From the NCBI GenBank assembly GCA_944322345.1, contig CALUOO010000011.1, positions 62,001-126,000 of the forward strand: a stretch of 64,000 nucleotides of DNA, given 5' to 3'. Under the pieces are notes generated by a model. The model saw only the letters and a program-made list of their open reading frames with translations. It was not told where the DNA came from and ran no database searches. Of this stretch, positions 51,955-62,328 are shown piece by piece. The position numbers and the translations under genes were made by a program. How positions within the stretch are numbered: position 1 is the first letter of the stretch; each line of letters opens with the position of its first letter. This DNA is from an uncultured Bacteroides sp. (GTDB taxonomy: Bacteria; Bacteroidota; Bacteroidia; Bacteroidales; Bacteroidaceae).

Positions 51955-52670
51955 TGAATGGATTTATGTTGTTAGCCCAAGGGGCTATGAGTTTGGCCGA
52001 TTCGTTATCAACGGCTAATCCGGTCTTGACTCCGGTCAGTGCCCCGGAAATGAACATGTTTGATATGGCTGTCAAGGGCGGCTGGATTATGATAGTACTG
52101 GGAGTACTGTCTGTGGTTTGTTTCTATATTTTGTTTGAGCGTAATTACGTCATTCGTAATGCAGGCAAAGAAGATCCGATGTTTATGGATCGTATAAAGG
52201 ACTATATTCATAGCGGTGAAATAAAAGCAGCCATTAATTATTGCCGTACCATCAATACGCCTTCGGCACGTATGATCGAAAAAGGAATCAGCCGTTTGGG
52301 ACGTCCTATCAATGATGTACAGGCTGCTATTGAAAACGTGGGAAACATTGAAGTTGCTAAGTTGGAAAAAGGGCTGACTGTAATGGCTACCATTTCTGGA
52401 GGTGCTCCGATGCTGGGCTTCTTGGGTACGGTGACTGGTATGGTTCGTGCTTTTTATGAAATGGCAAATGCCGGAAGTGGCAATGTTGATATCACGTTAC
52501 TTTCCGGAGGTATTTATGAAGCAATGATCACTACAGTCGGCGGACTGATTGTAGGTATTATTGCAATGTTTGCATATAACTATCTGGTGATGTTGGTAGA
52601 CCGTGTCGTGAATAAGATGGAGTCTCGTACGATGGAGTTCATGGACTTGTTGAATGAGCCTGCAAAATAA
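51954..52670 (+). CDS. exbB: ExbB/TolQ-type proton channel subunit
   Basis: A 238-residue inner-membrane protein with three helices and the MotA/TolQ/ExbB core (GGAPMLGFLGTVTGMVRAFYEM, split over 22 positions, and ISGGIYEAMITTVGGL-like segment LSGGIYEAMITTVGGLIVG). It uses proton motive force to energise TonB-dependent transport together with ExbD and TonB encoded directly after it. The ATG at 51954 is chosen over an upstream in-frame TTG because it overlaps the pdxJ stop. Confidence 0.9.
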   Translation: MNGFMLLAQGAMSLADSLSTANPVLTPVSAPEMNMFDMAVKGGWIMIVLGVLSVVCFYILFERNYVIRNAGKEDPMFMDRIKDYIHSGEIKAAINYCRTINTPSARMIEKGISRLGRPINDVQAAIENVGNIEVAKLEKGLTVMATISGGAPMLGFLGTVTGMVRAFYEMANAGSGNVDITLLSGGIYEAMITTVGGLIVGIIAMFAYNYLVMLVDRVVNKMESRTMEFMDLLNEPAK

Positions 52671-52672
52671 TT

Positions 52673-53089
52673 ATGGGATTAAAAAGAAGAAATAAAATAT
52701 CGCCCAACTTTAGTATGGCGTCTATGACAGACGTTATCTTTTTGCTGCTTATCTTTTTTATGATAACTTCTACTGTGGTATCGCCCAATGCCATCAAGGT
52801 ATTGCTGCCACAAGGAAAACAGCAGACTTCGGCAAAGCCGCTGACTAGAGTTATCATAGATAAGGATCTAAATTTCTATGCTGCTTTTGGCAATGAGAAA
52901 GAACGGCAGATTGAGTTGGAGGAACTGACTCCCTTTCTGAAGAGCTGTGCGGAGAAGGAGCCTGAAATGTATGTTGCACTATATGCTGACGAGACAGTGC
53001 CTTATCGGGAGGTTGTACGGATATTGAACATCGCGAACGAGAATCATTTTAAAATGGTGTTGGCAACTCGTCCGCCTGAACGAAAATAA
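52673..53089 (+). CDS. exbD: ExbD/TolR-type protein
   Basis: A 138-residue protein with a single N-terminal membrane helix bearing the conserved Asp in SMTDVIFLLLIFFMI, followed by a periplasmic domain. It partners with the ExbB-type channel encoded 2 bases upstream. The TolR/ExbD distinction cannot be made from sequence alone. The TonB-like gene next door favours ExbD. Confidence 0.9.
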   Translation: MGLKRRNKISPNFSMASMTDVIFLLLIFFMITSTVVSPNAIKVLLPQGKQQTSAKPLTRVIIDKDLNFYAAFGNEKERQIELEELTPFLKSCAEKEPEMYVALYADETVPYREVVRILNIANENHFKMVLATRPPERK

Positions 53090-53095
53090 AGAATC

Positions 53096-53947
53096 ATGGA
53101 CGGAAGGAAAAAGGGTGAATATATAGGTGTGTTGGGTGCACTTCTGGTGCACGTGGCAGTGATCGCTCTTTTGATTCTGATACGCTTTGCGATTCCTCAG
53201 CCGGATGAAGATGCGGGTGGGATTCCTGTAATGATGGGAAATGTCGAAGAAGCATATGGATTCGACGATCCTTCGTTGGTAGACGTGGATGTTTTAGAAG
53301 AACCTGTTGAGGTGCCAGAACCGGAAATTGCAGATGTCCCTTCAGAACAAGATCTGCTGACACAGACTGAAGAGGAAAGTGTAGCAATCAAACCAAAAAC
53401 AGAATCGGAAGAGAAAAACAAGAAACCAAAGAAAGAAGAACCCAAACCAGAAAAGACTGCGGCTGAAAAAGCTGCTGAAGCAAAGAGACTTGCAGAAGAA
53501 AAGGCCGAACGTGAACGAAAGGCTGCAGCCGAAACTGCTAAGAAAAAGGTGGCAAATGCCTTTGGTAAAGGAGCGCAGATGGGAGGAAATAAAGGTACTT
53601 CTACTTCCGGAACAGGTGTAGAAGGGAGTAAAGATGGAAATTCCTCTTCAGGAGCTAAAACTGGTGTAGGTGGTTATGGAACTTTTGACCTTGGTGGGCG
53701 ATCGTTAGGAGCGTCTGGACTTCCAAAACCAGCTTATGAAGTTCCGGAAGAAGGAAGGGTGGTAGTGAATATTACAGTGAATCCTTCTGGAGTAGTAATA
53801 GCAACAAGTATTAATCCTAAAACGAATACGGTAAATTCTGTTCTTCGGAAAGCGGCAGAGGATGCAGCAAAGAAAGCCCGTTTTAATACGGTAGAAGGAG
53901 TGAATAACCAGACTGGGACTATTACTTATTATTTTAATCTGAAGTAA
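53096..53947 (+). CDS. tonB: TonB-family energy transducer
   Basis: A 283-residue protein with one membrane helix (VLGALLVHVAVIALLILIRF), an acidic Pro/Glu stretch, a long Lys/Glu/Ala helical linker (about 100-155) and a Gly/Ser-rich part. The C-terminal TonB-like domain (PEEGRVVVNITVNPSGVV to YYFNLK) contacts receptors. The linker resembles TolA, so it may be intermediate between TonB and TolA. No TolB or Pal gene follows, so TonB is the better label. Confidence 0.82.
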   Translation: MDGRKKGEYIGVLGALLVHVAVIALLILIRFAIPQPDEDAGGIPVMMGNVEEAYGFDDPSLVDVDVLEEPVEVPEPEIADVPSEQDLLTQTEEESVAIKPKTESEEKNKKPKKEEPKPEKTAAEKAAEAKRLAEEKAERERKAAAETAKKKVANAFGKGAQMGGNKGTSTSGTGVEGSKDGNSSSGAKTGVGGYGTFDLGGRSLGASGLPKPAYEVPEEGRVVVNITVNPSGVVIATSINPKTNTVNSVLRKAAEDAAKKARFNTVEGVNNQTGTITYYFNLK

Positions 53948-53998
53948 AATAAGTTTTAATGAGGAGCTGTTCCTCATTCAATTAATGTAGATAGAATT

Positions 53999-54550
53999 AT
54001 GGGAACTGTGTATGCTTTTTTTGCAGATGGCTTTGAGGAAATAGAAGCTCTTACTGCGGTAGATGTGTTACGTCGTGCAGGACGGAATGTGAAGATTGTA
54101 TCTGTGACTCCAGATGAAATTGTAGTGGGAGCGCACAATGTTTCTTTATTTTGTGATGTAAATTTCAATAATTGTGATTTCTTTGATGCAGAACTGTTGC
54201 TGCTGCCCGGAGGAATGCCCGGAGCTGCTACCCTGAGTGAGCATGAAGGATTGCGCAAGCTTCTGATAGATTTTGCTGCTAAGAATAAACCTATTGCTGC
54301 AATTTGTGCTGCACCGATGGTGCTTGGAAAATTGGGATTGCTAAAAGGTAAGAAAGCTACTTGTTATCCCGGTTTTGAACAATTTTTGGAAGGCGCTGAG
54401 TGTACTGGTGAACAGGCTGTTCGTGATGGAAACATTGTTACAGGCAAAGGCCCCGGTGCTTCTATGGAGTTTGCATTGAAAGTAGCTGAATTGCTGGCTG
54501 GCCAAGAAAAAGCAGATGAGCTGGCAGAGGCAATGTGCGTGAAACATTGA
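53999..54550 (+). CDS. DJ-1/YajL family protein
   Basis: A 183-residue flavodoxin-like protein. The nucleophile elbow [11 protein letters not shown] holds the conserved Cys, and the N-terminal DGFEEIEAL contains the Glu that supports it. YajL-type proteins handle oxidised or glycated proteins, and some are deglycases or chaperones. It lies 51 bases after tonB and 11 before ispD, probably in the same transcript. Confidence 0.9.
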   Translation: MGTVYAFFADGFEEIEALTAVDVLRRAGRNVKIVSVTPDEIVVGAHNVSLFCDVNFNNCDFFDAELLLLPGGMPGAATLSEHEGLRKLLIDFAAKNKPIAAICAAPMVLGKLGLLKGKKATCYPGFEQFLEGAECTGEQAVRDGNIVTGKGPGASMEFALKVAELLAGQEKADELAEAMCVKH

Positions 54551-54561
54551 TTAATGCATTT

Positions 54562-55233
54562 ATGACTCAATATGTGATTATTGTCGCGGGTGGAAAAGGA
54601 ACACGTATGGGAAGCGAACTTCCCAAACAGTTCCTTCTTCTTGGAGGCAAACCCATATTGATGCATACGCTGGAAGTCTTTCGAAGATATAGGGCTGATT
54701 TGAAAATAGTTTTGGTGCTTCCTCCTGACCAACAGGAACTCTGGAGACAATTGTGTTTAGAGCACTCGTTTGATATAGAACATGTGGTAGTAGATGGGGG
54801 TGAAACTCGTTTCCATTCTGTGAAAAATGGGTTAAAAGAAGTACGACAGCCCGGATTGGTCGGAGTGCATGATGGAGTCCGTCCTTTTGTATCGGTGGAT
54901 GTGATCCGTAACTGCTATGAGCAGGCAAAGCTTTATAAGGCAGTAATTCCTGTTATAGATGTTGTAGAAACATTGCGCCATTTAACTGATAATGGCAGTG
55001 AAACTGTCAGTCGTGATTTTTATAAATTAGTTCAGACTCCACAAGTGTTTGATGCAGAATTGCTTAAGAATGCGTATGATTGTGATTTTGAGCCATCTTT
55101 TACGGATGACGCTTCAGTCGTGGAGGCTATGGATATTTCTATCCGTTTAGTGGCTGGTAATCGTGAAAACATAAAAATAACAACTCCTTTTGACTTAAAG
55201 GTGGGCAGTGCTCTTTTAGCATGTTCGATTTAA
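54562..55233 (+). CDS. ispD: 2-C-methyl-D-erythritol 4-phosphate cytidylyltransferase
   Basis: A 223-residue nucleotidyltransferase of the MEP isoprenoid pathway. The CTP-binding loop [17 protein letters not shown] is intact, as are HDGVRPFV and FKITTP-like IKITTPFDL. The ATG at 54562 fits the family start. A GTG nine codons upstream would overlap the DJ-1 gene. The end overlaps recG by 13 bases. Confidence 0.93.
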   Translation: MTQYVIIVAGGKGTRMGSELPKQFLLLGGKPILMHTLEVFRRYRADLKIVLVLPPDQQELWRQLCLEHSFDIEHVVVDGGETRFHSVKNGLKEVRQPGLVGVHDGVRPFVSVDVIRNCYEQAKLYKAVIPVIDVVETLRHLTDNGSETVSRDFYKLVQTPQVFDAELLKNAYDCDFEPSFTDDASVVEAMDISIRLVAGNRENIKITTPFDLKVGSALLACSI

Positions 55234-57317
55234 CTACACGTGATATAAAATATATTTCAGGGGTCGGCCCTCAAAAAGCGGCGGTACTGAATAAGGAATT
55301 GGGAGTCTATACTTTACACGATCTGATTTATTATTTCCCTTATAAGTATGTAGACAGAAGCCGCATCTATCATATTTCTGAAATAGATGGGAATATGCCC
55401 TATATTCAACTGAAAGGACGTATTTTAGGATTTGAAACAATAGGCGAAGGACGCCAACGCCGTCTGATTGCTCATTTTTCGGACAATACGGGGATTGTAG
55501 ATCTGATATGGTTCCAGGGAATTAAATATATATTGGAGAAATACAAACTTCGGGAGGAATATATTGTTTTTGGAAAACCAACTGTTTTCAATGGCCGTAT
55601 TAATGTAGCACATCCGGACATTGATAAATCAGATGAGTTGAAACTCTCTTCTATAGGTTTACAGCCTTATTATAGTACGACAGAGAAAATGAAGAGAAGT
55701 TTCCTTAATTCTCATGCCATTGAAAAAATGATGTCGACGGTGATTCAGCAGATACAGGAACCACTGCCGGAAACTCTTTCTCCGAAATTGCTGATTGATT
55801 ATCATTTAATGCCTTTGACAGATGCATTAAGGAATATACACTTTCCAGCAACTCCAGACTTACTTAGAAGGGCTCAATACAGACTTAAATTTGAAGAGCT
55901 GTTTTATATCCAGTTGAACATTCTTCGTTATGCTAAAGACAGACAAAAGCGCTATCGTGGATATGTATTTGCGAAAGTAGGCAATATCTTTAATACCTTT
56001 TATAGCCAAAATCTTCCGTTTCAACTGACCGGAGCTCAGAAAAGAGTTTTAAAGGAAATAAGAGTTGATGTGGGAAGCGGAAGACAAATGAATAGGCTTT
56101 TACAAGGTGATGTTGGTAGTGGAAAGACTTTGGTGGCTTTGATGAGCATGTTACTGGCACTTGACAATGGTTACCAAGCTTGTATGATGGCTCCTACTGA
56201 AATATTGGCAAATCAGCATTATGAAACTATTAAGAAATTTCTCTTCGGCATGGATGTCCGGGTGGAATTACTGACCGGTTCTGTCAAAGGGAAGAAAAGA
56301 GAAAGCATTCTTTCTGGACTGATTACTGGAGAAGTGCAGATATTGGTAGGTACGCATGCGGTGATTGAAGATACTGTCCATTTCTCATCTTTAGGTTTTG
56401 CAGTGATTGATGAGCAGCACCGTTTTGGAGTTGCTCAACGTGCACGGCTCTGGAGTAAAAATGTCCAGCCACCTCATGTTTTGGTAATGACTGCCACTCC
56501 CATTCCGCGTACTTTGGCTATGACTTTGTATGGCGATCTTGATGTATCTGTTATTGATGAACTTCCTCCGGGAAGAAAGCCTATACAAACGATACATCAG
56601 TTTGACAATCGTAGAGAGAGTCTCTATCGTTCTGTTCGTAAGCAAATAGATGAAGGGCGCCAGGTGTATATAGTTTATCCTTTGATAAAAGAAAGTGAGA
56701 AAATTGATTTAAAAAATCTGGAGGAGGGATATCTGCATATTTTGGAAGAATTTCCTGATTGCAAAGTCTGTAAGGTACATGGTAAAATGAAACCAGCCGA
56801 GAAGGATGAGCAAATGCAGCTGTTTGTTTCGGGCGAAGCACAGATTATGGTGGCTACTACAGTTATTGAAGTTGGGGTTAATGTACCCAATGCTTCAGTG
56901 ATGATTATTGAAAATGCCGAGCGTTTTGGACTTTCCCAGTTGCATCAATTACGAGGGCGTGTAGGCCGTGGTGCTGATCAATCATATTGTATCCTGGTCA
57001 CAAATTATAAATTGACAGAGGAAACGAGAAAAAGGCTTGAGATTATGGTACGTACCAATGATGGCTTTGAAATAGCAGAGGCAGATTTGAAATTACGTGG
57101 GCCAGGCGATCTGGAGGGTACTCAACAGAGTGGAGTCGCTTTTGATCTGAAAATTGCAGATATTGCCCGCGATGGTCAATTGCTACAATACGTACGTTCG
57201 ATTGCCGAAGAGATAGTGGATAATGATCCGATGGCACAAAATCCAGAGAACAGTATTTTGTGGAAACAGCTTAAATTGCTTCGTAAGACAAATATTAATT
57301 GGGCTGCTATCAGCTAA
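55221..57317 (+). CDS. recG: ATP-dependent DNA helicase RecG
   Basis: This full-length 698-residue RecG has an N-terminal wedge/OB domain (about 1-170), helicase domain 1 with Walker A GDVGSGKT and DEQHRFG (Walker B region), helicase domain 2 with [16 protein letters not shown] and QLRGRVGRG, and a C-terminal domain with [16 protein letters not shown]. It remodels stalled forks and Holliday junctions. The gene overlaps ispD and ends 12 bases from the convergent regulator gene with no visible terminator. Confidence 0.95.
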   Translation: MFDLTTRDIKYISGVGPQKAAVLNKELGVYTLHDLIYYFPYKYVDRSRIYHISEIDGNMPYIQLKGRILGFETIGEGRQRRLIAHFSDNTGIVDLIWFQGIKYILEKYKLREEYIVFGKPTVFNGRINVAHPDIDKSDELKLSSIGLQPYYSTTEKMKRSFLNSHAIEKMMSTVIQQIQEPLPETLSPKLLIDYHLMPLTDALRNIHFPATPDLLRRAQYRLKFEELFYIQLNILRYAKDRQKRYRGYVFAKVGNIFNTFYSQNLPFQLTGAQKRVLKEIRVDVGSGRQMNRLLQGDVGSGKTLVALMSMLLALDNGYQACMMAPTEILANQHYETIKKFLFGMDVRVELLTGSVKGKKRESILSGLITGEVQILVGTHAVIEDTVHFSSLGFAVIDEQHRFGVAQRARLWSKNVQPPHVLVMTATPIPRTLAMTLYGDLDVSVIDELPPGRKPIQTIHQFDNRRESLYRSVRKQIDEGRQVYIVYPLIKESEKIDLKNLEEGYLHILEEFPDCKVCKVHGKMKPAEKDEQMQLFVSGEAQIMVATTVIEVGVNVPNASVMIIENAERFGLSQLHQLRGRVGRGADQSYCILVTNYKLTEETRKRLEIMVRTNDGFEIAEADLKLRGPGDLEGTQQSGVAFDLKIADIARDGQLLQYVRSIAEEIVDNDPMAQNPENSILWKQLKLLRKTNINWAAIS

Positions 57318-57329
57318 AAATAGATGGTA

Positions 57330-59942
57330 CTAAACAGAGAAGCTGTCTACTTCCTTTTCGAGTAATTCTTCAATCGTGTAGGCATAGTTTTGTCCCATGC
57401 ATTTTCTATATTCTATAATAAATGTGGAGTATACCTTGTAGATACTTTCTAGGTCGTTTATCTTTTTATATGTATGAATGCAGTATTGCAGTGCCTGCTC
57501 ATTCAAAGGATCTCTTTTGAGAATGATGTGGCAAATGCGTAATACATGTGAATAATCGTTTTGTTGATAATAAGAAGGCATCTCTTTGGAGAGTAAAGAG
57601 AAGATTGCATTTTCTGATTTTTGCTTGTACTTGTCATACAATGGGTTCTCTTCGTGTTCCAACAGTTTTCCTCTTTCCCATATTTTTAAAAGAGTCTCGT
57701 TTTCTTGCGGGTGTTCTGACAAATAGTTACACAACTCAAAATAATCGCAATAGCAAATACTGGGATCTGTTTCAATTCTGAAGACTCCTTTGTTGTATAC
57801 TAGTTTGATTCCATCTAATTCTAGAAGTATTTTACGAAGATTGCTGATTGTGACTCCTTTAAGATTCTTAGCTTTATCTTCTGGTTTATCTGGCCAAAAG
57901 ATTTCATTTAATGATGAGGAATTTACTCCTTCTTCTTTATTTGAACTGTTTAATAGAAGATACAGAAATAAATGCTTTAATTTCTTGCTAAATAAGTAAC
58001 TGATATCACGTCCGTTGCGGTTATAGATTGTAAATGTTCCATAGATGTAAATTATGTTACGTTTACTTTGTATGGATGACGAATCACTATTTTTAGTAAG
58101 TTCGACAGAGTCTTGCTGCTGTTCTATACTTTGCGTGTTAATGGCGGGAACAGGTGATGTTGATGTAATATTTTTGTTTTTCCTTTTTTTATGTATAAAG
58201 ATAAATACGACAAAAACAATTATCAGCAGAACTAAAAAGAATACAGTCCATTTAAATAGATTGTTATTCCTTTGATTGTTATGTGAATAGTATTCTATAT
58301 CAGCTTTGCTAACAGGAGGCGTATTTAGTGTATAAATTGCTGCATTTACCTGTTTGGCTTGTTCGTTGAATTCTTGGATGACACAATAGAATTCGTTCAA
58401 TTTAGGATTGTGAAATAAGGATACAGTAGAAGCGATTGAACCAGAAGTAAATGGTATAGAGTCACCTAATTGCTCCATGTTCCCATCCTTGATAGAAATA
58501 CTGTATAATTGTAAATATGTTTTTTTTATATATTCTGCATATCGAATTACATAAAGTGATTTTTCATCTTTTGACAGAATCATTTGTCTGGATGAAACTT
58601 GATTTTCTTTCGTTGCGTGACTCCAGCATTTTTTGACAGTCTGGTGAGTTAAATCGACTTTATAAAGATCGTTGTAATAGTAATGACCTATTTCTTGCTC
58701 TCCTGATTCATTACCCACTCCTCCGTAGATATACAAATCATTTCCTTCAAGGGAAGAAGCTGTAGATGAGTAGAAGCGGGGTGGAATTCTATCTCCTTTG
58801 AATTGTAGAGTATCCCATTGGTCGGTGAGTTCGTTATATGTTAGAAAAGTGTTATTATAACGTTTGTTACCAAACCCTCCAAATATTGTATATTGACCGT
58901 TCTGGAAGTTCCAAAATCCGTTATGGTGATGTAATTGTACTTTTGTAAATGCTTTACCTATTGGAGTCCACGTTAATGTCGATGTATTTAATGCCGCAAT
59001 CGTCACACTCCCTTTAGGAAGGTTATTAACCTCATAGGCATAAATATTATCATTCTTTTTATTGATGAAATTTGTCCCTAATCGCATACTTACAGGTATG
59101 GGATTGGCATATAGTCCTTTTTCAATCTTCTTTGAGCTTACATTATATGTAAAGAGTGAATCAGGGGTTATAAATTGTATTTTTTGTTGTTGTTCGTTGA
59201 AATTTGTACCCATACAGCCTTGAGAACTAAAAGTTGCAACTTTTTGCCAATGGTATGAGTCGTTGATTAGCCAATATGGATTAATTACCTTTCCTTGTAT
59301 TTTCTCTTTAGTATCATGTACGTCATTGCCGTTACTTTCATTCAATAAGAATGTATAATTTTGTTTTTTGTCTGATATCTTCAATTTCCTGATGGCAAAT
59401 TCTGGTACATCTACTAGATGCTCCCGACGACCAAATACAAGAAAAGGATGGAATTTATGTGATTGTTTAATAGTTTTAATATTCCCTTTAACTGTATGAT
59501 TCCCTATACTCATGATACTTTCACCTAGGGAAAAATCAATATGCAATTTAACCGGTAACCAGTGCGACAGGATAGAATCGTTAGATAGAGAAATGGAAGT
59601 GTGGTTAATTTGTCCTTCAGTGTTGAATCTGAAAACGCTTTCATTATCTTTTGCATAACTATAAGTTAGGATATAAGTTGTGCTTGGGTCTTCAGAATTA
59701 CTCATATGAAGTAAATAACCGAAAGTGTTTTCTTGAGAAATTCTTAAATCGAATTCTATATCAATACAGTCATAAAAAACCGGTAACTGCTCTTTGTCAT
59801 TAAAAGGGATGTATGTAGTTCTCTGTTCTATAGAATTCTGATTCCCGTAGAACTGTAATCCTTGTGCGTGGATATGAGAAAATACAGAGAAAATAGTTAT
59901 AAGATTTATAAGTAAAAATTTATAGTAAGTGTTATTTGCCAT
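57330..59942 (-). CDS. Membrane-spanning regulator: periplasmic lectin-like/kelch sensor plus cytoplasmic winged helix
   Basis: The 870-residue product has a signal peptide, a beta-rich region (about 28-200) that looks like a concanavalin-type domain, kelch-like repeats (about 340-500, with YTIFGGFG and DLYIYGGVG), one membrane helix near 565-585, and a cytoplasmic part. That part has an OmpR/SARP-like winged helix (about 625-735, IIYIYGTFTIYNRNG to FRIETD) and a TPR-like bacterial transcriptional activator domain (to the end). There is no kinase domain, so it is a one-component membrane regulator. It is divergent from the GH92 locus, which it likely controls in response to a glycan. Confidence 0.85.
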   Translation of the reverse strand: MANNTYYKFLLINLITIFSVFSHIHAQGLQFYGNQNSIEQRTTYIPFNDKEQLPVFYDCIDIEFDLRISQENTFGYLLHMSNSEDPSTTYILTYSYAKDNESVFRFNTEGQINHTSISLSNDSILSHWLPVKLHIDFSLGESIMSIGNHTVKGNIKTIKQSHKFHPFLVFGRREHLVDVPEFAIRKLKISDKKQNYTFLLNESNGNDVHDTKEKIQGKVINPYWLINDSYHWQKVATFSSQGCMGTNFNEQQQKIQFITPDSLFTYNVSSKKIEKGLYANPIPVSMRLGTNFINKKNDNIYAYEVNNLPKGSVTIAALNTSTLTWTPIGKAFTKVQLHHHNGFWNFQNGQYTIFGGFGNKRYNNTFLTYNELTDQWDTLQFKGDRIPPRFYSSTASSLEGNDLYIYGGVGNESGEQEIGHYYYNDLYKVDLTHQTVKKCWSHATKENQVSSRQMILSKDEKSLYVIRYAEYIKKTYLQLYSISIKDGNMEQLGDSIPFTSGSIASTVSLFHNPKLNEFYCVIQEFNEQAKQVNAAIYTLNTPPVSKADIEYYSHNNQRNNNLFKWTVFFLVLLIIVFVVFIFIHKKRKNKNITSTSPVPAINTQSIEQQQDSVELTKNSDSSSIQSKRNIIYIYGTFTIYNRNGRDISYLFSKKLKHLFLYLLLNSSNKEEGVNSSSLNEIFWPDKPEDKAKNLKGVTISNLRKILLELDGIKLVYNKGVFRIETDPSICYCDYFELCNYLSEHPQENETLLKIWERGKLLEHEENPLYDKYKQKSENAIFSLLSKEMPSYYQQNDYSHVLRICHIILKRDPLNEQALQYCIHTYKKINDLESIYKVYSTFIIEYRKCMGQNYAYTIEELLEKEVDSFSV

Positions 59943-59964
59943 GCTATTCAGATCTATTTTGAGG

Positions 59965-59972
59965 ACAAAGAT
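59965..59972 (-). promoter_or_regulatory. -7 box for the membrane-spanning regulator
   Basis: CAAAGATA on the plus strand reads TATCTTTG on the minus strand, 22 bases before the ATG. The 145-base gap to GH92 shows no clear plus-strand TAnnTTTG box, which fits a need for an activator there. Confidence 0.55.
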
Positions 59973-60087
59973 AGTGTATCTATCAAGAAAATTAAAAGAT
60001 TTCTATGATTAATTAATCGGATTTTAATCCATAGGTTAATAGGTGTCTCTTTATTTTGCAATAAATTAATTCCTTAAAAAAGTTTAG

Positions 60088-62252
60088 ATGAAAGAGAAAC
60101 ACTATTTTAAATGTTTTTGTGCATTGTTTTTTTTATTGCTGAGTGGTAAAAGTGAAATGATGCAAGGAGCTCAGTGGCAGCAACCGGAAGATTATGCAAG
60201 GTTGGTTGATACTCGTATAGGTACAGAAGGGACAGGTCTGGCTTGCGGTTATACTTATGTTGGTGCAAGTTATCCGTTTGGTATGATTCAGTTTACTCCC
60301 TCTTTCTTTTCTCCTCTCCTCAGAGGGGCATTGTAGTAAATCAGATGTCTGGATCCGGTTGTTCTCATATGGGTAATTTCCCGATATTGCCATTGAATGG
60401 TATGTTACAAAAGTCTCCTAATGATATGGATGATTATCCCCGTTACCAATCTATAAAGGAGTCAACGGCCGGTTGCTTATCTCTGGAGATGAAAGATGGA
60501 GTTGTTTGCAATATTACAGCTTCTAAACGTAGCGGTATTGCCCAATTTGTTTTTCCATCTGGTAGTAAAGAGGGTACGTTAATTATTGGCTCAGGAGTTA
60601 GTTCTACCAAATTATCTAATGCATTTATTCGGATAACCTCTCCTTCTTCATGCGAAGGTTATGCAGAGGGTGGTGATTTCTGTGGTTACAGGACAGATTA
60701 TCGTGTATTTTTTGCAGCAGAGTTTAATTGCCGTGCAAAGGAATATGGTACATGGAAAGGTAATAATTTGAAAAAAGACCGTTTGCAGGTTGGGGGAACA
60801 AACTCCGGTGGATATTTTACATTTGATACGGAACAGGGTAACACTATTGAATACAAGGTAGCCATTTCTTATGTCTCAATAGAAAATGCGAAGGAGAATC
60901 TTCGCCAGGATAACAAAGGCAGAAATTATCAGCAGGTTTTAAATGATACCCGTTGTGAGTGGAATAGACAATTGGGTAAAATTGAAGTTAAGTGTACTAA
61001 TAGGGATAAGCTGGTTCAGTTTTATACTCATTGGTATCATACATTAATTCATCCGAATATATTTAATGACGTAAATGGAGAATACATAGGTTCTGATTTT
61101 GCTGTTCATAAAACTGCTGCCGGCAGAGACTATTATACTACTTTCAGTGGTTGGGATACTTATCGGACACAATGCCAGCTTTTAGCGATGTTTTATCCTA
61201 AAGAATCGTCAGATATGATGCAGTCGGCCATTGATTTTGCAGAGCAAAGTGGTGGATACGGCAGATGGGTTGCAGTCAATATTGAAACAGGTGTGATGCA
61301 CGGTGACCCAATTCCAATTATTATTTCTAATACATATGCTTTGGGCGGTCGTGATTTTGATGTTCAGATGGCGTATAAACATATGAAACGTGGTGCTTGT
61401 ATCCCAGGTACTTTCTCCCAAGATGTAGAAGTGCGCCCGGGACTTTCTGTGTACATGGAGAAAGGAATAGAAAATGCTTCTTTGTGTTTGGAATATGCAT
61501 CTTCTGATTATGCTATCGGGCAGTTTGCATTACAAGCGATGAATCAGGAAGATGATGCAAAATATTTTATGCAGCGGTCATTAAACTGGAAAAATCTGTA
61601 TGATCCTTCTACGAAATGGCTACGTTCACGTCATAATCATGACATGAGCTGGAAAGATCCCAACCATGATTGGAGAGAGGCAACTAAAGAAAACTATTTT
61701 TGGATGGTTCCTCATGATCTGGAGACACTGATAGATACAATTGGTGGTAAAAAAGCGGCAGCTTTACGTTTGGATAGTTTGTTTGTTCGTTTGGATGCCG
61801 GTTATGATGATCATCATTTTGCTGCAGGTAATGAGCCCGATTTTCAGGTACCCTGGATTTATAATTGGACAGACCGTCCTTATAAAACTTCTGAAACAGT
61901 ACATCGCATATTGAACGAGATGTATACTTCTAAACCTAATGGTATGCCGGGTAACGACGATTGTGGTTCTATGGGGGCGTGGTATGTTTTTGCTTCTATC
62001 GGACTTTATCCGATGATTCCGGGCGTTGGTGGTTTCTCTGTCAGTGCTCCGTATTTTGAGGATATAGTATTGCATCTTCCTGAGGGAGATCTTATGATAG
62101 ATGGTGGTAGCCTATCTCGTCCATATATTCGTCAATGTAAATTGAATGGGAAGAAACAGAAAACGACTTGGATAGACTGGTCGGAAATTTCTAAAGGTGG
62201 AACAATTGAATATGTAACGGATGAAGCTCCATACAAGAAATGGGGATTGTAA
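60088..62252 (+). pseudogene. GH92 alpha-mannosidase, frameshifted by a 5-bp duplication
   Basis: Family 92 enzymes are exo-alpha-mannosidases. The first frame gives a signal peptide and the domain start (DTRIGTEGTGL, GYTYVGASYPFGMIQFTP) and then runs to TAG at 60334. The second frame resumes with QRGIVVNQMSGSGCSHMGN and continues to 62252, including GNEPDFQVPWIYNW and GMPGNDDCGSMGAWY. The break lies at CTCCT-CTCCT (60311-60320). Removing one CTCCT joins SFFSP to QRGIV in frame and gives a 719-residue protein of normal length. All other family motifs look intact. It may be a fresh mutation, a slipped-strand switch, or a sequencing or assembly error. Confidence 0.88.
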
Positions 62253-62265
62253 ATGATGAGATGAG

Positions 62266-62298
62266 AGAACCTGCTTTTAAGTAGGCAGGTTCTTTTTT
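62266..62298 (+). terminator. Terminator after GH92
   Basis: AGAACCTGC pairs with GCAGGTTCT, followed by a T-run. A leaky terminator is possible because the next gene on the strand starts 30 bases later. Confidence 0.75.
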
Positions 62299-62328
62299 AA
62301 AAATAACTATAAATTTAAATTAACCATT

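Noticed and set aside
60300-60340. Programmed ribosomal frameshift in GH92
   Set aside because: No slippery heptamer is visible, and a simple tandem CTCCT duplication explains the break exactly.
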